Positions 60,665-64,000 of a stretch of 64,000 bases of DNA are shown piece by piece. Position numbers and translations under genes: made by a program. The stretch spans positions 80,097 through 144,096 of the forward strand of contig CAWEBZ010000009.1 in assembly GCA_963807425.1 (NCBI GenBank), in the 5' to 3' direction. The stretch is from VRUE01 sp963807425. Its GTDB lineage: Bacteria > Actinomycetota > Thermoleophilia > Solirubrobacterales > 70-9. The notes beneath the pieces were generated by a model. That model made no database searches and was not told the origin of the DNA. It saw only the letters and a list, made by a program, of their open reading frames with translations. Numbering within the stretch: position 1 is the stretch's first letter; the number at the start of each line of letters is the position of its first letter.

Positions 60665-61884
60665 TGGAGGCCGGCACGCTCTCTGGGCGCTATGAGATCG
60701 GCGACAGGCTCGGCTCGGGCGGGATGTCGAGCGTCCACCAGGCCACCGACCACATTCTCGAGCGCACGGTCGCGGTCAAGATCCTCGCCGAGCACCTCTC
60801 AGACGACGAGCGCTTCGTCGAACGCTTCCGTCGCGAGGCGCTCGCGGTCGCCAAACTGATCCATCCCAACATCGTCCAGGTCTACGACACCGGGGTCGAT
60901 GAGGGGCGCCACTACATCGTGATGGAGTACGTGCAGGGCCGCTCGGGAGCGCAGATCCTGCAGCGGCAGGGCCCGCTAGACGCCGAGACGACGGCTGAGA
61001 TCGGCGCTCAGGCCTGCGCCGGGCTCGACTACGCCCACCGCCGCGGGATCATCCACCGCGACGTCAAGCCGGGCAATCTGATGGTCGTCGGCGGCCCGGT
61101 CGGCGGTGGCGAGATGACCGTCAAGCTGACCGACTTCGGGATCGCCCGCGCGGTGGAACAGACCAGGATCACCCAGGTCGGCTCGGTGGTCGGGACCGCC
61201 GCCTACCTCTCCCCCGAGCAGGTCCGCGGTGAGGAGGCGACGCCCGCCACCGACGTCTACGCCCTTGGCGTCGTGCTCTACCAGTTCCTCACCGGGCGGC
61301 TGCCGTACGAGGGCTCGACCCTGGCCGAGCTGGCGGTGCGCCAGCAGAACGAGCGGCCACTGCCGCCCAGCACCTACAACGACGAGGTGCCGGAGACCCT
61401 GGGCGCAGTGGTGCTGCGGGCCCTGGAGGGAGACCCCTCCCGCCGCTACGGCAGCGCCAGTGAGCTCGCCGGTGGCCTGCAGCTCGGGCTGCAAGGCGAG
61501 GACGTGACCCTGCCGCTCGACGAACAGACGTCACCGACCCGGGTACTCGGCAGCGAGACCACAACCCGTCGCCTCGACGACCACACCGCGCAGACGGAGT
61601 ACCGCCCGGCGCCGTCGCCGACGCGGCGGCCCGCAGCCCGCACTCCACAGCCACCGCCCGCGCAGCCGCCGTTGCCAGCCCAGAAGAAGCGCGGTGCCTT
61701 CTCCCGCTTCGCGAGGTTCGTGCTCGCCCTCGTCGCCCTCGTCCTGATCGCCGCCGCAGTGGCCGGCGCCGTGATCTACACCACCGACCAGGCAACTGGC
61801 GTCAAGGCCACCGAAGTCGCTGGCGACAGCGTCGACAGGGTCGTCGAAGAGTTCAAGGACCTGGTCAAAAAGAACACTGAATAG
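60664..61884 (+). CDS. PknB-like Ser/Thr protein kinase, membrane anchored
   Basis: 406 residues. All kinase subdomains are visible: GSGGMSSV (Gly loop), VAVKIL (Lys), the E in FRREALAVAKL, HRDVKPGNLM (catalytic loop), DFGIAR and the activation loop ending GTAAYLSPEQ. A Pro/Arg-rich juxtamembrane region (about 300-345) leads to a transmembrane helix (about 352-375, FVLALVALVLIAAAVAGAVI). The extracellular tail is short (about 30 residues) with no PASTA domains. It is co-transcribed with the lipoprotein upstream. Targets unknown. Confidence 0.9.
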   Translation: MEAGTLSGRYEIGDRLGSGGMSSVHQATDHILERTVAVKILAEHLSDDERFVERFRREALAVAKLIHPNIVQVYDTGVDEGRHYIVMEYVQGRSGAQILQRQGPLDAETTAEIGAQACAGLDYAHRRGIIHRDVKPGNLMVVGGPVGGGEMTVKLTDFGIARAVEQTRITQVGSVVGTAAYLSPEQVRGEEATPATDVYALGVVLYQFLTGRLPYEGSTLAELAVRQQNERPLPPSTYNDEVPETLGAVVLRALEGDPSRRYGSASELAGGLQLGLQGEDVTLPLDEQTSPTRVLGSETTTRRLDDHTAQTEYRPAPSPTRRPAARTPQPPPAQPPLPAQKKRGAFSRFARFVLALVALVLIAAAVAGAVIYTTDQATGVKATEVAGDSVDRVVEEFKDLVKKNTE

Positions 61885-61894
61885 CGCTGCGGGA

Positions 61895-61911
61895 GGGGGT
61901 CAGGCACCCCT
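61895..61911. terminator. Weak hairpin between pknB-like gene and tgt
   Basis: GGGGT (61896-61900) and ACCCC (61906-61910) pair around CAGGC, extended by one G-T pair. A short stem in the convergent gap between the kinase and tgt stops. It might be a terminator for either gene, but the stem is only five or six bases. Confidence 0.35.
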
Positions 61912-63116
61912 CAACCCGTCGCCCAGGGAGGCTTGCCGTTCATGACCGAGGTGGAGTAGGAGCTGAAGGCTCCAGCGGCGATCGCCGTGCGGGCGTGGGT
62001 GATCAGCTGCTGCATGTAGGTGAGGTTGTGGAGGCAGATCAGGCGGATCGCGGTCAGCTCCTCGGCGCGGGAGAGATAGCTGAGGTAGTCGCGGTCGTGG
62101 CGCTGGCAGGCGGGACAGGGGCAGCCGTCGACGAGGGGGTCGCGGCTGCCTTCGTGGCCGGCCTTACGCAGGTCGAGGCGGAAACGGGACTCGGGATCGG
62201 AGACGAGGGCGACGCCGTGGCGGGCGAGGCGGGTCGGCACGGCGCAGTCGAAGACGTCGAGGCCGAGGGCGATGCCCGCAAGCAGGTCGTCGACCTCGCC
62301 GATGCCGAGCAGGTGCTTCGGGGCCTCCTCCGGCAGCAGCGGCGCGGTCATCGCCAGCACCCCGCGCATCTCCTCCTTGTCGCGGCCGAGGGTGCCCCCG
62401 ATCGCCAGCCCGTCGACAGCGGCAGCGGCGACGCACTCGGCCGACTCTCGACGCAGATCCTCGTGGACACCGCCCTGGACGATCCCGAAGACCGCCTGCC
62501 GGGCCGAGCCCTCTTGCTGGTGCCACTGAAGACAGCGGTCGAGCCAGCGATGGGTGCGCTCGGTCGAGCGCGCGGTGTAGTCGCGGTCGGCGTGGAAGGG
62601 AGTGCACTCGTCGAAGACGAGGGCGATGTCGGAGCCGAGCGCGGCCTGCACCTGCATCGAGACCTCGGGTGAGATGAAGAGGACGGTGCCGTCGCGGTAG
62701 GAACGGAACCGCACTCCCTCCTCCTCGATCGAGAGCACCGAGCCATGGTCGCCCCCGGGTCGCCCGCTGCCCTTGACCTCGTTCGCCACCCCTCCATGGG
62801 CGAGCGAGAAGACCTGGAAGCCGCCGGAGTCGGTGATCAGCGCCCGCTGCCAACCCATGAACCCGTGCAGGCCTCCCGCCTTGGCGATCCGCTCGGGACC
62901 TGGCGAGACGAAGAGGTGGTAGGTGTTGCCGAGGATCAGCTCGTAGCCGAGCTCGGCGACCTCGGTCGACTCCAGCCCCCGCACCGTGCCCTTCGTCGCC
63001 AGCGGGATGAAAGCGGGTGTCTGAACCGGACCGTGGGCCGTGTGCAGCACGCCGGCTCGCGCAGCACCATCGCGCGCCTCGATCTCGAACCGCAGGCGAT
63101 CTGGGTCCAGCCTCAC
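61911..63116 (-). CDS. tgt: tRNA-guanine transglycosylase (queuosine)
   Basis: 401 residues from a GTG at 63116, overlapping the gpmI stop. The active-site nucleophile region is PTRLARHGVALV-like with VFDECTPFHADRDY nearby; substrate strand ITDSGGFQVFSLAH is present. The zinc site is CPCPACQRHDRDYLSYLSRA with a later His. It swaps guanine 34 for preQ1 in tRNAs with GUN anticodons. Length is slightly above the bacterial average of about 380. Overlap with gpmI suggests coupled translation. Confidence 0.93.
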   Translation of the reverse strand: MRLDPDRLRFEIEARDGAARAGVLHTAHGPVQTPAFIPLATKGTVRGLESTEVAELGYELILGNTYHLFVSPGPERIAKAGGLHGFMGWQRALITDSGGFQVFSLAHGGVANEVKGSGRPGGDHGSVLSIEEEGVRFRSYRDGTVLFISPEVSMQVQAALGSDIALVFDECTPFHADRDYTARSTERTHRWLDRCLQWHQQEGSARQAVFGIVQGGVHEDLRRESAECVAAAAVDGLAIGGTLGRDKEEMRGVLAMTAPLLPEEAPKHLLGIGEVDDLLAGIALGLDVFDCAVPTRLARHGVALVSDPESRFRLDLRKAGHEGSRDPLVDGCPCPACQRHDRDYLSYLSRAEELTAIRLICLHNLTYMQQLITHARTAIAAGAFSSYSTSVMNGKPPWATG

Positions 63117-64000
63117 GCGATCAGCGAGCGGCCGGTCATCGCCCCGGGCTGGGGGATGCCGAGGAGCTCGAGGGCGGTCGGGGCGACGTCGGCGAGGATG
63201 CCGTGGTCGCGCAGGGTCAGGCCGTCGGCGGTGACGATCAGCGGCACCGGGTTGAGCGAGTGCGCCGTGTTTGGCGAGCCATCCGGCTCGAGCATGTGGT
63301 CGCAGTTGCCGTGGTCGGCGGTGACGATGCAGGCACCGTCCCTGGCGCGCACCGCCTCGACCACGTCGCCGAGGCAGGCATCGACCGTCTCCACCGCAGC
63401 GACCGCGGCCGGGATCACGCCGGTGTGACCGACCATGTCGGGATTGGCGAAGTTGATGATGCCGAAGCGGTACTCGTCCTCTGCCCAGTGGGAGACGAAA
63501 GTGTCGGCGGCGGCGCGGGCGCTCATCTCGGGCTTGTGGTCATAGGTCGGCACGTCGCGAGGGGAGTCGACCAGATGGCGCTCCTCCCCCTCCCACTCCT
63601 GCTCGCGGCCGCCGTTGAAGAAGTAGGTGACGTGCGCGTACTTCTCGGTCTCGGCGACGTGCAGCTGCCGCCCGCCGGCCGTGGAGATCGTCTCGGCCAG
63701 CGTCGTCTTCGGCCGCGCCTCGGGGAAGGCGACCGGGTAGGGCCAGCCCTTGCGGTACTCGGTCATCGTGATCAGGTCGAGCAGCGGCCCGCCGGCGCGG
63801 GAGAACTCGTCGAAGCCGGGCTCGGCCAGCGCCCGGGTCATCTCCCGTGCCCGGTCGGGGCGGAAGTTGATGAAGACCCCGACGTCGCCCTCGGCGACCC
63901 CGTCGTAGTCGCCGATCACCGTCGGCTTGACGAACTCGTCGGTCTCGTCATGCTCGTAAGAGGAGGCGATCGCCTCCTCAACCGCCGCAGCGTGCTGTCC
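63113..64000 (-). CDS. gpmI: Cofactor-independent phosphoglycerate mutase, 3' part
   Basis: 295 residues are visible; the 5' end lies beyond 64000. Recognised by VGVFINFRPDRAREMTRALA, HVTYFFNGGREQEWEGE, NFANPDMVGHTGVIPAAVAA and TADHGNCDHML, the last two providing metal ligands (D-x-H/D-H). The C-terminus ends LLGIPQPGAMTGRSLIA, the normal end for this enzyme. It converts 3- to 2-phosphoglycerate in glycolysis. Its stop overlaps the tgt start by GTGA. Confidence 0.93.
   Translation of the reverse strand, partial: GQHAAAVEEAIASSYEHDETDEFVKPTVIGDYDGVAEGDVGVFINFRPDRAREMTRALAEPGFDEFSRAGGPLLDLITMTEYRKGWPYPVAFPEARPKTTLAETISTAGGRQLHVAETEKYAHVTYFFNGGREQEWEGEERHLVDSPRDVPTYDHKPEMSARAAADTFVSHWAEDEYRFGIINFANPDMVGHTGVIPAAVAAVETVDACLGDVVEAVRARDGACIVTADHGNCDHMLEPDGSPNTAHSLNPVPLIVTADGLTLRDHGILADVAPTALELLGIPQPGAMTGRSLIA

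Overview
The window is high-GC bacterial DNA with short overlapping operons, many GTG and TTG starts and no mobile elements. The gene content points to an actinobacterium, most likely of the class Thermoleophilia (Solirubrobacterales-like): very large secreted NHL/YD-repeat and proline-rich proteins, SipW-type signal peptides, System I cytochrome c maturation with a Cys-type CcmE, and an AlkB/rubredoxin pair. The taxon is an inference from style and content; there is no rRNA gene here.

Region 1 (1-21663) is a surface polysaccharide locus. It carries a Wzz/BY-kinase chain-length protein, an O-antigen ligase/polymerase-like membrane protein, an ABC exporter, at least seven glycosyltransferases (one a GT2-GT4 fusion), two paralogous sulfotransferases flanking an FkbM methyltransferase, a serine-hydrolase-like protein, a large secreted glycoside hydrolase and a class B asparagine synthetase. 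The likely product is a sulfated and methylated exopolysaccharide. The plus-strand arm ends with a nucleotidyltransferase-like gene that may belong functionally to region 2.

Region 2 (21670-28154, minus strand) is a compact lasso peptide gene cluster. In transcription order it holds an HprK-like kinase, an ABC ATPase and permease, a PqqD-like RRE (B1), a second HprK-like kinase, the B2 leader peptidase, the AsnB-like cyclase (C), a 49-residue precursor (A) and a LuxR-type regulator. The precursor has the YxxP...G...T leader motif and a Gly1/Asp9 core, and hairpins flank its gene on both sides.

Region 3 (28201-31442, minus) encodes three exported proteins, at least two with SipW/TasA-like N-termini, close enough to the lasso operon to be co-transcribed with it. 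Region 4 (31652-43076) is mostly housekeeping and small metabolism: dtd, DUF378, pdxH, TetR regulators, GNAT acetyltransferases, an alkB-rubredoxin-TetR operon, secG, ccmF and ccmE, a TPR protein and an SDR.

Region 5 (43086-55520) is accessory and secreted: a 943-residue exported protein next to a winged-helix regulator, then a lower-GC block of small secreted paralogues (one a mosaic of two neighbours), all downstream of a 1969-residue protein that combines NHL propeller repeats, YD-type repeats and a C-terminal alpha-lytic-like serine protease. The layout resembles a polymorphic toxin followed by duplicated immunity genes, but that is inference.

Region 6 (55824-64000) returns to core functions: tRNA-Gly(CCC), ccmG and ccmH, a BY-kinase-like ATPase with a broken P-loop, argS, a metallophosphoesterase, a lipoprotein, a PknB-like kinase, tgt and the 3' part of gpmI.
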